DNA of 64,000 bases from Pseudoscleropodium purum (lineage: Eukaryota > Streptophyta > Bryopsida > Hypnales > Brachytheciaceae). Shown one piece after another: positions 1 through 10,600 of this stretch. Both the position numbers and the translations under genes were made by a program. Positions within the stretch are counted from its first letter, which is position 1. The number at the start of each line of letters is the position of its first letter. Location of the stretch: the NCBI GenBank assembly GCA_963969395.1, contig OZ017803.1, positions 17,546,001 through 17,610,000 on the forward strand, given 5' to 3'. Below the pieces are notes generated by a model, which ran no database searches, had not been told where the DNA came from, and worked only from the letters and a program-made list of their open reading frames with translations.

Positions 1-1454
1 AATTTGTCCTATAGGACGTGAAATGAATAGTAATTTGTCCAATGTGACAACCATGGTTTAAACAATTTCAATTTATGGAAATTAGTGAAAATTCACACAA
101 TAATTAAATATTGTGATATGCTGTAATTTAAATATATTTTAATATAGAGTGATTTTGATAATTTAGTGATTAGGTTTCAAACACGAATAGGATAAATCAA
201 TGCATCAAGGGGTTGATACCTTTTCTTGCTAGCCAAATGTTTTTTATTTTTATTATCATGTATTATCAATTGATTTTTAAAATGATTATTTTTTTATTCC
301 ACTCCCCAAAACAAGCATTCCTTTCAACTTAAGAATCAAAATTTTACAATAGGAAAAGAATCAAAACTATGCAATAGGAAAATTTTACCTCATTTGACCG
401 TGTTAATTGCCTTGAATTTTTGACTTTGTTTCACAAGAATGTTCAAAAATGTTTTCAAGTTTTGACACAAGATACAAACATTCACCTCCTTCATGCGCTT
501 TAAAGAACACCCCAATTGGATACATGGATCAAAAGTTAGGCTTCCCCCTCGAATATAGGCAATTTGGACAACCTACGCGGCGAAATGAGGTGAAAATTTT
601 CCTATATGTTTTCACAATACTCTACTACACTTTTGTGTACCATCAAAATTTTAAAAAGAAGTTGCTTGTTTCAAAGTCTAAAGGCCTAGTCACATTAGTG
701 TCAATAAAAAGTTGATAGACCAATCAAATAAATGAATCTCTTGGAAAAGTTAGATATTTCCATTTATTTTTTTCAATGTGTTAAATCATTTAATTTCTTG
801 AACTAACAATACTTGCATCTTTATAAATGCCAGTTAAACTTTGGTATTCGAACTAGAGAATGAAACTAAAGTTATAGAAAAACCTTGACAACTATATTGC
901 AAGAATGGTTTGCCTCACCAAATTAATTACAAAAATACATTTTATCTACATTTTAGTAGTTCATCTTACAACAATTGTTGCCAAGGCATGCATGACCATC
1001 CTTTGGAGTAAAATACTCCTCCCTTGGGTTGGATTTTAGTCTCCTTTTGTAATGATGTCTTTCTTTTTTCATTTTTTCATTTTTTCTTGATAAAAAATTG
1101 ATATTTATTAATTTATGATTAATTATTTTAGAAAAGGATATGAGTGTGTATTATAAGAGAATAAAAATACAAGTTTTTTACCCTTGAAGGACTTGAAAGC
1201 CCTTCATGGCCATATAATATATATTACGAATTTGGTGGTATTTGATCAAAAAATACTTAGACTATATGCTTTCTAGTACCAAGTAAATTAATCCCCACAA
1301 TAGTATGTAAATAATAATGTATAACAATTCATATACCAAACCACAATTGAAAAGTTACAAGGCTAACCACAAGTTGTAAAAAAAGATCCCAAGGGCCTTA
1401 ATTTAAAGGGTTCAAACGTTTCCTACACTGTATCTTTAAAAAAACAAAACCGTT
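1..1454. other. AT-rich intergenic DNA
   Basis: No coding region, RNA gene or clear repeat is visible. The only long frame (449-715, plus) encodes 88 residues of low-complexity composition with no recognisable motif and is treated as chance. Confidence 0.6.
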
Positions 1455-2395
1455 TCCTACACTTTAGCAGCGATTCCTGTGACATGACCTAAATACGAAC
1501 CCCACGTGCAAATCCGGGAAGCTTCCAGTCCCTTTCTGCACAGTTTCCAGGCACCTCCCCCTCCCGAACTGACCGCCTTGCCATCGACGATCGACCGGTT
1601 GTGAGTGACATACACCAAAATAAAGCTACAGTAACCTACGCAACTCGCCACGGCACACATTCATTTCAAATACTATTAAAAAAACCCTACTCCGGAGTAA
1701 GTTAATAATGAAACTGTAGACGGAACTCCAGATTCTTCCCTTGTCGTAGTGGAGAGACTGGAACTGCAGAACCCCAAAACTGAATCCACGGCCTAGATGC
1801 CAGGCATAGACAGTGCAACTGAAACGCCAATTAAGAGGTTCTGTCTTTACTGTCCTGTTAGTACAACAGCCGGCGTGGGTGCAGTTGAATCTGGATCCAA
1901 CTCGCCATCTCTGCAGTCTAAACTGTCTGCTCTCTGCAGTGATCTCTCTACTTAACTTACTGTAAGTTATTGAATCTGATCCCAGATTCAATCAATGTGG
2001 AGCCCAAAGAAAGAGAAAAGAGAATCTGGATCCCACTGACGCCGGCTTCCCTGCGTGTCCACTTGGTGGAGGATTCCGTGATCGTGGTGCTGCAGAATCG
2101 GAACTAACACAGAAGTGGATGGATTCTTTCAAGCAAAGAAATTATAGAATAAGTCGCCTTGGAATGCATGGGACTGGGGCCTAGTAGTATCTTCCCGTTG
2201 ATTCATAACATACTGACGGACGTTGTAAGTTAAGTTGTATGGAATCTGAGGCGAGATTCATCTACAGTAGAGGAGACGGAAAGGATCTACTCATTGCGAA
2301 AAGGAGAGTGTCTTGGCGTTGTGGTAACGCTTAAAGGACAGGCCTAGGACCACGGAAAGCACCGCTTGGGAGTTTCTGAGGGTCTGTTCGCAAGG
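1455..2395. other. GC-richer island without a recognisable gene
   Basis: Base composition shifts here to about half G+C with many CpG dinucleotides, as in the three real genes of the window and unlike the flanking AT-rich DNA. Open frames exist on both strands (minus 1626-1991, 121 codons; a plus frame around 1942-2106 that reads ...IPLTPASLRVHLVEDSV...), but none shows a domain I know and none is bounded by convincing splice sites. It could be a promoter or first exon of a gene leaving the window, a decayed gene, or unmethylated low-copy DNA. It ends directly at a repeat that also lies beyond the GC-richer upstream region of the methyltransferase gene. Confidence 0.4.
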
Positions 2396-2625
2396 CCAGG
2401 GAGGATTGACACTCTATTGACCCGTGTTTTACCCTTGTAGAAAACACTGAAATTTTGTATTTGCCACATATGAAAAAATTTGCAAATTTTGAATCCATAT
2501 TTGCAATTAGAGACTCCAAATTTTCTCAAGGATGTGATGAAATACAAAATTTAAGCAGCACAAAATAGGGGGCAATTTTGACATTTATTCTTTGGCAGGA
2601 CAAGGGAGGGGTCAATCCTCCCTAG
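2396..2625. repeat. MITE-like repeat with AGGGAGGATTGAC inverted ends
   Basis: The left end AGGGAGGATTGAC (2398-2410) is matched in inverse by GTCAATCCTCCCT at 2611-2623. The interior (2430-2520: GAAAACACTGAAATTTTG, then a stretch ending GCAATTAGAGACTCCAAA) recurs in the same orientation at 29090-29180. No coding frame. Superfamily not assigned, because no clean target-site duplication was found. Confidence 0.55.
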
Positions 2626-3147
2626 TCCTATTTTCACAGGGGTGTGTGTGTGTGGTCTGGATTGGAGGTGGAGCTCCAAGCATCAAGCTGTGAGGTCCGA
2701 TCCAGTTCATATCATGCTTCCAGATGTTGACCAGACCTTTAAATAAAGTATCTATCTTTTTTAAATGTTTGGAATTAAGTGGCATGTAGAAACCAATGGA
2801 TGAGGCAAGTCATGGAGACATGTCTTGAAATAGGTGAGAGAAGTTTTGGAATAGAAAATACTTTTAGATAAATAGTAAGTCGGGTTGATGGGAAGGAAAA
2901 TGGGCTTGCAAATCCTACAATCAAGGACAATAGAGAAAGGGAAGGATTGGAGTTCCACATTGGCAATTAAGTTGAAAACTGGCCCATGTGAACCCCTTCT
3001 AACTAGTTGGAAATCAAATCCAATCACCCCATGTGAACAACCCTTGATACAATTTGTGGAAGGGATTTGGTGGAGGTAAAGATATAGTGCAAGGATTGAT
3101 GGGAGGGATTAGGGTTTAGGACGTTCATACCAATTTATCTCTTATAT
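2626..3147. other. Intergenic DNA, no gene seen
   Basis: Mixed composition; contains a short (GT)n tract at 2641-2656. Overlapping open frames on the two strands around 2761-3079 (60-90 codons) have no motif and are regarded as chance. Confidence 0.5.
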
Positions 3148-3151
3148 TTAA

Positions 3152-4199
3152 CCCCTAAAGAACCAAGGCCATTTTCTTTTCTCAAAAGACACTTAAAATT
3201 GTCATTTCTATTGTATTCATTCAAGAAAATATAATTTTTTTTAAAGGAATCTAGCTGGATGATCTTGTATGTACTTGTCTAAGATCACATGATAAAAATC
3301 TCACAAAGTTTGACCATACAAATTGGATGATATTAGCATTCAAAGTTGGAATTTTTTTGAATGCTAATTTGCAATTTTAGATGACTTTGACCACCATTTG
3401 TAGAAAAAATTTGCACTACAAACTTTGAATTAATTTTTTTTTGTATTGAATAATTGAGTTGAAAGTCGAGGATTTTTTTTTGAAACACACACACTTGATT
3501 TTTGTTCATTAAAAATTTATTAAATAGGAGTAGGTTCAAGAATGGAGGAAAAATTAAATCATTAATAGATGTGAGGGCTTGTTTACACCCAAAAACTTTG
3601 GATTGGAGCCCAAAGAAATGGAGTGTTTTGATTAGAAGATAGCTATGGTATCAATCCAAAGTTCCAATCAAAGCACTCCATTTCTTTAAACTCTAACTCA
3701 AAGTTTTTGGGTGTAAACAAGCCCTAAGATGGGATTGAAACACAATAATTCCAATGGTGAGATTATTCTAGCAAGAAAACTTAACCTTGTCAAAAAATAT
3801 TTAAAAATTACATTCATAAATGAATCCTATATATTATTTTTGCAAAAAAATGCTTAGATTGCCAGAAAAACAAAATTGTCCATTGCTTTCACAACACTAA
3901 TCCAAATGGAAGAAATCAAACTTCATGTATAGACAAAAATAAAATCTATAAGACAATAAACCAAAAGATTTATTTTAAGTTTTTGTGAATGTTATTTAGT
4001 TTGTCAATATGAAAATTATATTTAAGATGGCATAACTTTTGCTTTTGGGCACCATTTGAAACAAAAATTATATTTCCACTAAGTTGATAATTTTTTCTAT
4101 TTTAAGAGAAAAATTCAAAAAAATCCACCAAAATTGAGGTCATAGGAATCTTTCCAAACTTTTAAGAGTCCATTGAAGGAACTCTTGGTTTCTTAGGGG
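3152..4199. mobile_element. TTAA-flanked non-coding element, related subfamily (copy A)
   Basis: Left tip CCCCTAAAGAACCAAGGCC and right tip (read inverted) CCCCTAAGAAACCAAGAG form terminal inverted repeats of about 16-18 bp. Both ends are flanked by TTAA (3148-3151 and 4200-4203). No transposase frame is present. Removing the nested foldback at 3575-3724 leaves about 900 bp, close to the size of the main family elsewhere in the window. The interior differs from the main family, so this is a separate subfamily sharing tips and target site. TTAA duplication with CCY-type tips is the signature of the piggyBac superfamily; assignment rests on the ends only. Confidence 0.7.
3575..3724. mobile_element. 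Foldback MITE nested in copy A
   Basis: Begins GGGCTTGTTTACACCCAAAA and ends with its inverse complement TTTTGGGTGTAAACAAGCCC. The arms pair over roughly 60 bp around a short centre (3637-3660), so the element is nearly one hairpin. It is flanked by TGA and TAA, possibly a diverged 3-bp duplication, and the GGGC tip would fit PIF/Harbinger. Inserted in the middle of the TTAA-flanked element, hence younger than it. Confidence 0.75.
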
Positions 4200-4487
4200 T
4201 TAAATGCAATTTTACTATGGGTCATAATTTTTTATCACAATTAGAGCATCACCATCATGGAGCAACCATATCTTCATGGCAAAGGTTGGCTAGCATGCTT
4301 TGTGAAAGTAAAGGGACTCAGTAGTGTGGGTTGAACAAATTGTAAAATCTCTATTGCCACATTCTTCTATTATCACTATAACTTTCATTTTTCTTCTCTG
4401 TGGCCTTGGTAGATATTGACTCTTCTTTGTCTTGTGTAGCTAATTCAACTTTCTTTTTCTCCAAGCACTCAAGGTACTACTCCTAGT

Positions 4488-4813
4488 CAGGGTTGACAGG
4501 ACGTCCGGACGCGGACGCTGTGTCCGCAGCGTTCGCTGACATTCGCGTCCTGGCGGACGGAGCGTCCGCATGTCCCCCGTCCGCCCCGTCCGCCCATCCG
4601 TCCGCCCGTCCGTCCGCCCGATTACGGCCGTCCGATCGACGCGTGGACTGATCTGGTCCACACGATCTGGGCGTCCGCCTCGGGCGGTCCGTCCGTCCAC
4701 CCCGCCCCGCCCATCCGCTTTCCGACGGCGGTCGGGACGCTGCGTCCGCTAGCGTCCGTGCGTTCGGAAAACGGACGCTATTTTGGGGCGGACGTTGAAA
4801 TTTGTCAACCCTG
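4488..4813. mobile_element. hAT-type MITE with GC-rich CGTCCG repeat interior
   Basis: Terminal inverted repeats CAGGGTTGACA / TGTCAACCCTG are enclosed by a perfect 8-bp duplication CTCCTAGT (4480-4487 and 4814-4821). Eight-bp duplications and CAGGG tips are diagnostic of hAT transposons. The 326-bp body is GC-rich in strongly AT-rich DNA and consists of degenerate direct and inverted GTCCG/CGGAC units. Frames running through it (4440-4700 minus, 4570-4752 plus) are repeat artefacts rich in Arg, Pro and Val. Confidence 0.9.
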
Positions 4814-4821
4814 CTCCTAGT

Positions 4822-5745
4822 GCCCTTTCTTTTTGCGTTGATTGCAATATGTGGGTTTCTTCAATTCAACAATTTTGACATGTGGTTTCTTCTTCTCATT
4901 AGGTATATGGCTTTGTAAGAGCTTGATGGTTGGATAATGATCCAAATCACTGATCGTGATTAGAAAAATAAGTTTTATTTCCTTCATCATCTTCCATAAG
5001 TAACATATGATGTAATGTTATAAGACATCAAAGAATCTATAGTTTATTGGTGGATTGGGACATTGTCCAATGCAAACATTACATGTTTATAACTTAACAA
5101 TAATATAGTTATGGTTTTGGTTATCATAGATTGTACAAATATGGTATTGCTAAGATCATTTAAATAATTTTTCATTAATTCTATATTATTGATATGATCA
5201 GCTATGTTTAAACTAACTTAATGTAAAACTTGTAAAATTTATGTGTAGTACTTGTCAATGGTGTTCTATTCATAAATGATGAAAAATTGTTGGTACATCT
5301 CATCTATATATTTTTCAATTTATTTTTTTGAAACAAATGAAAGAGATTTCATTGTAGAGCATGTTTTCAAGTTTCAAAAGAACCCGATGTTTGTCTCTAA
5401 AAAAACAAACAAATCGATGTCAAGTACAAATCAAATAATGGTTGGTATAAGACATCTTGATCACTCTACTAATAATGATCAATAAATGACTTTATGGAAA
5501 TGGATCTATCGATGATTTTGAGTTGCTTTTGTGCTCTCAACATTACAATCATTTGAAAATTCCATAGACAAAACCCCTCATGGTGTTTGGTTGAAATAAA
5601 AGAAGAGTCCCCTTTGTCTTGTAAAGACAACATAAATAATCAAATTACAAAGAAATTTCCAAGGAAACAACAAGACAAAATTGTAGTAGCAATTATTGTT
5701 ATTATATATATATATATAAAAGCTTAAAGAATAATATCACATTAG
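4822..5745. other. AT-rich intergenic DNA
   Basis: No gene recognised. Contains a short (TA)n tract near 5704-5718. The frame at 5276-5485 has no motif. Confidence 0.55.
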
Positions 5746-5952
5746 ATGCCGCATTTAACTATTTTTGAACTTTTGAAAGTCCAAAAATAATAATGGTCAT
5801 CATGAGAAAAAAAATTATCATCAAGAGATAATGCAAAATATTTAGAAATCTATGCAAAATATAGGGAGGATTCCTGATTCTATGATCAGGGGACCCCATG
5901 ATCTTTGGTCTAGAATTCAATGAATAGTCTAAAAGTAGTTAAATGTGGCATT
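5746..5952. mobile_element. MITE family with ATGCCACATTTAACTA ends, copy 1
   Basis: The left end ATGCCGCATTTAACTATTTT is mirrored by AAAAGTAGTTAAATGTGGCAT at the right end. A second copy in the opposite orientation lies at 62735-62938 and shares interior blocks around ATAATGGTCAT and GAGATAATGCAAAA. Flanks read TTAG on both sides here, but the second copy does not confirm a 4-bp duplication, so the superfamily is open. Confidence 0.65.
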
Positions 5953-6024
5953 TAGGTAAATACAAATTTTCTATAGCAAAAAAAGACGAGTAGTATAGGT
6001 TGTAAGCTCTTAATTTGTCACTTA

Positions 6025-7096
6025 GGGCCGGTTTAGACTACGGTCAAGAAGTGCACCGGTCAAGAATTCTAGGAAAATGGAGCAATATGATTGGAGCAAA
6101 TCTTGTTCTTGACCGGAGTGGGTTTACACTCGGCCAACTCTTGTCCGGTGGAGAACTTGAAGTATGGATGAAAAAATGACATGGCATCCTAGGTGGCAAC
6201 ACTTTTTGTAAGAGTTCTTGACTGGAGGCCAAGTTTCTTGTCCGGCCTCAACCCCCCGGACAAGAAACTGGGCTTCCGGTCAAGAGCTACTTTCAATAAA
6301 ATATTTAAAACATGAAGTCTTTTTCCAATGAACCTCTTTGTACTCAAACACCAATCAGTCACTCGATTTTTGCTCAATGTCTATGAAATTTATACCACAA
6401 ACACTAGACAAAATTGCGCAACTTTCAACACAAGTCTCATAACATTTGGACCTTGCATGACCAAGATACAAGACGCCAAAGTTGACAGACCCTAAGGTTA
6501 TCTTGACCTCCCCTTCCACTAAATCTCCTTGTACCCAAATATAAACGAATCATTCAAATTTCACTCCCTATTAATAAATTTTGAAACAAAAAAGCAAGAT
6601 ATGAATATGCACCTTTTCCAATAAATTTTATTGAAATTAAACCTTGTAAGGACATAAAAAACATCAAAGTTTATCCTAATTCAACAATGCCCATTTATTT
6701 TTTTTAAATTCAATTGACTATTATCAATGCATACAAATTTAGAGATTCACCAAAACCACTTGAAAAAAATAAGAAGTCATACAAAATAGCACACAACAAG
6801 AAAAAACTCACCCAAAAGTATAAATTGTTTCAAGAAGAATTTAGAGAACATTGGAGTTTCTTGACCGCCTTCAATTTTCTTGGAGGTGAAGTTCACCGGT
6901 GGACTTCAATTAATGAAGTTGGCCAAAAGAGTTCTCCGGATGGTGTTTAGACTACAACCGGTCAAGACTTCTTCACATGTTATTTTATCATTTTTTCATC
7001 TTGTCCAACATTCCACCAGTTGCTTCAAATGGTCATGTCTTGGCCAAGACTTCTTGACTGACCGGTGCACTTCTTGACCGTAGTCTAAACCGGCCC
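6025..7096. mobile_element. PIF/Harbinger-type non-autonomous element (1.07 kb)
   Basis: Terminal inverted repeats of about 38 bp begin GGGCCGGTTTAGACTACGGT and are matched in inverse at 7059-7096. They are flanked by TTA on both sides (6022-6024, 7097-7099). TTA duplication and GGGCC tips fit PIF/Harbinger (Tourist-like). Subterminal DNA carries repeated CTTGACCGG/CCGGTCAAG motifs in both orientations (for example 6050-6066, 6104-6116, 6233-6244, 6955-6966), possible transposase-binding repeats. No transposase remains; the frames at 6714-7077 are not Harbinger-like. A decayed relative lies at 10761-11727. Confidence 0.88.
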
Positions 7097-7099
7097 TTA

Positions 7100-7639
7100 G
7101 GACTCATGCATCTTTTTTTTTTTTTTTCAAATTTTGCAATTTAAGTGATAATTCTATACAAAAGACTTCAAAAGAGCGAAAGACCAAAATGGGAGGTGAC
7201 CTATCCAAGTAGGGATTTGGTCTTAAATAGGTTTTATGTTTAGAATCCCTGAGATGCCCAATTGTACATAAATTAGAACCTAAATATGATAGAAGTTAAG
7301 AGGTTGGAGAGCAAAGATCAAATTGTAGTCTAAAACTATTAAACTAGTAGCCAAGTTTTGCTAATTTGGTCTGAGGAGAGCCCAATGAGGTCATTAGGTA
7401 CCTTTCCCAAGATGAATCTTAGTTTCTCCATTCCATCAACGAAACTATAGAAACTCCAATTGTTGGTATTGTAGGGGTTACTACATTAAGACGGCAAGTA
7501 GAGGAATCTATGGCCAAGGAGCAGTGATTTAAGGTTAGATACACACTAGGGTAGTAGATGCAAAATCCATTTGCTAAGATTCCCTCATTTACAAAAGATT
7601 CTTTATTTATTGGTAATTATTGAGGGGATAGGATTTTAT
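7100..7639. other. Intergenic DNA, no gene seen
   Basis: Unassigned sequence between the PIF/Harbinger element and the large LTR-like repeat; includes a poly-T run at 7112-7128. Confidence 0.5.
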
Positions 7640-10600
7640 CCTCCTCTCTTCACATGTGCAAAGTAAAAATGTGATCTTGCACATTTGTTGTAGAAGTCTT
7701 CGAGAGGTTCTACAAAAAGTCTTGGAATTTTATGACTTGCAAAAATATCTTTTCTGGATGGTCAACTGCCAAAAACGACAATAGAAAATTTCTAGAAATT
7801 CCGTGGGCGGCGGTAAAATCTCACTAAATTTTTTGGATACTTTCTTTTATGTTATTAATGTGCTTCAACAAGTCTCAAAACATTCCAAGAGCGGGAGGTG
7901 GTCAAATTAGGAGGATTCTTCCAAATTAAAACTTCGACAAGATTTTTGTAGAGTTGACTGGCGTTGTAGGAGATCACAGAATTGAAATAAAGTTGAGGAA
8001 GAGTCTTTTTTATCCTCTTGGACCTTCTTGACAATCCTAAGCCATCACCATTGTCAGAAAAGGTAATTTCCGAAAGTTACATTTTTAGCTTTTTATTGAT
8101 TTCAATTGGTGATGAATTTCAATGGATTTTGGACAAAGAAAATAAGGGAGGAGAATTTTCCTAAACCAAGAATTGCCTTTTGAAGCCAATGGTGTAATTC
8201 GTTTGGTATTGATCTCCAAAAGTTAGAGTTTGGGCCAATATAAAAACTAAAAATCAACAATTTAGAAATAGGGGAAAATCGTGGGAAGATCAAGCCTCTT
8301 AGGGTTCCCACGGTGACAACAAAGTTTCTACTAGTTAGTTGGAGAACTTTGTGAAGAACTTTAGAAGTTCTAAGATCTTGATAGTTAGAATGTTTCTTTA
8401 AAATTTAGGCAAATAAAGATAAAAATCTAGTATTTAATAAGGTTCCTATGATTAGAACTAGTTCACATTTGGTAACTTAGAAAGGAGGTGGGTTCCAAGT
8501 TGTCTATAATAGGGAAGTCCATTTTCTTCTCAAAACACACCCATTCTTCTATTCGGATCTATTGGGTTCAATTTATAGCCAAAAACCTTGAACGGTGCTT
8601 TTTGAACTCTTTTTTAATCATTGTTGGTGTCTTGCAAGCTTGTAAAGGTCTTTGGGGGTCCCTTTACAACTTATGTGTTGTTGAGATACCTTGGCTCTAA
8701 GTTTTTTTTGTTGATAAGTTATTTTGGCTTTAAGTGTTGTTCATATATATTGGATCTAGGTGATGGATGCTTGAAGTGTCTAGTTCCACTAACGTTAAAG
8801 GTTGTTATTGTGACATTTTTGTGGTCCTATTATCTTGTACTAACTTTAGAATAACCCCCCTCCCCCCTCCAACCATCCCTTGGCGATGCTACTTGGAGGG
8901 CTTTGAACTTTGAGTTTGAATTGTGAGTCTTCCACTAATTTCTTTTTTACTAACACAAGTCCTATGTATGTCTTGGGTAGGTTCTAGCAAACTAACCTTG
9001 TTCTAATCTTGCAAGTATTTTGATGGTCCCTATTAGGGAAATGGAGCTCTAAACCACCTTTAAAGTCTAAATCTAAAATTGTATATTAAAAGCCACAAAT
9101 GGTGGAGCTTTGAACTCCAAGAGGCAAAGAAAGTCTTAGATTTGGTGTTTAATCCAAAACGACCATGGAGCTTTAAACCCGCATGATGGTTAACTCCAAA
9201 GTTTAGTTTTCAAAATATGATGGGGATAAGCCTAAGTTTAGCATTTAAAAGTAGAGGTTACTTAAGCCCATGTTTGGCTTCAAGTTCTAGAATTTACCCA
9301 AGTCCTAGAATTTACTCAAGTTCACATTTGGTTTCAAATCCTAGTTCAAAAATCCAAAGCCCCAGCTAATTTGATCTTGTCCAATATGTGGCCCAACTAA
9401 CCCAAGACCCTAGCTAGCAACACCTTTGGTCAAGCTAAATTTGTTTTTATTAATTTTAGGACTAAAAATGGAGTAGGGGGGAAAAGGGGAAGTCTTGGAG
9501 GGTGTAGAGGGGCTAAGAGAACTTAGGGAAGAGTAAGTTAGGAGAAAATAGGGAGAAGAAAATAGGAAGAAGAAGAGGATAGTAGAAAGAAATAGAAAGT
9601 AGAGAAACTAGTGCATACACTTTGAAAAACTCACTTTTCCTAAGCAATCAACCATGAAGTTTGTTACTCACTCACATCCAACTCCAAGTTCTCATTTGCA
9701 AACACATACAAGTGGGAAGGGAAGAGGAAGAAGATTAATTAGTAGGAAGTTAGAGAGACATCCAACCACTACAAGTTAGATTAGGCTTCATAAGCATAGC
9801 TTAGATGTAAGAAGTAGTGTGAAAGTGGCCATAATTCCCCTTTGGATCACATAAGTAGTGGAAGTCGGTGTTAATGCAAGCCAAGTGGCCATTAACATCC
9901 CATTGTTCATTTGTAAGTTGGTTGGTGGCTTTCCTAACTACCATTAATTCAGTGCAAAGGATGAGGTAAAGAGAAAGAGAGGAAGGAAAGAGAAAGGCAA
10001 GAAAGTTGGAAAGAAAAATAAGGAGGAAAGGGAGGTTAGAGGAGATTGCTAGGAAGTATGCCTACGCTATCAATGCCCAACATACAAAAATTGCCTAGGC
10101 AAGTATTAAGAGTAGAATGGCATTTAGGGACATATAGGGAGTATTGATTACATACTTATGGAGCTCCAAGCTGAGGTAGGCTACTAAGCTCCCCCCCCCC
10201 CCCCCCTTATTTCCGGTTATCACAATTAGTGTTTACCACTTAGGGCCGAGGCCTAAGACTAGGGAGCACCTTTGAATTGGAAATTCAGGTCAGATTTAGC
10301 CATGGAATTATAGAGTATAGGTCTAGGGGGTTCCAAAAAGATAAAATACGTACAAAACTGACTCATAATAAGGAAGATATGAATAGATGAAGTTTAGAGG
10401 CAAAACGAAATGAAGGTTTGATAATTTCATCCAAAAGGAACAAGAAAGGAAGTAAAGGTAGGAGTAAGGATCCAAAAGTCAAAAGTAGAAGTAAAAATTA
10501 GTTTTAAATTGTAGGTTAGGAATAATTAGTGGATGAAGTTTCAACCACCTATTAGTGGTCAAGCTTCATCCACCAATAACTTTTGATAGAAAAAGCCAAT

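Noticed and set aside
1626..1991. 121-codon minus frame in the GC-rich island
   Set aside because: Cys/Arg/Ser-rich with no recognised domain and no splice support; covered by the island entry.
4440..4752. Arg/Pro-rich frames on both strands
   Set aside because: Translation of CGTCCG-type repeats inside the hAT MITE; not genes.
10190..10206. Poly-C run as a functional element
   Set aside because: A simple homopolymer, likely replication slippage or a sequencing artefact; nothing else supports a function.
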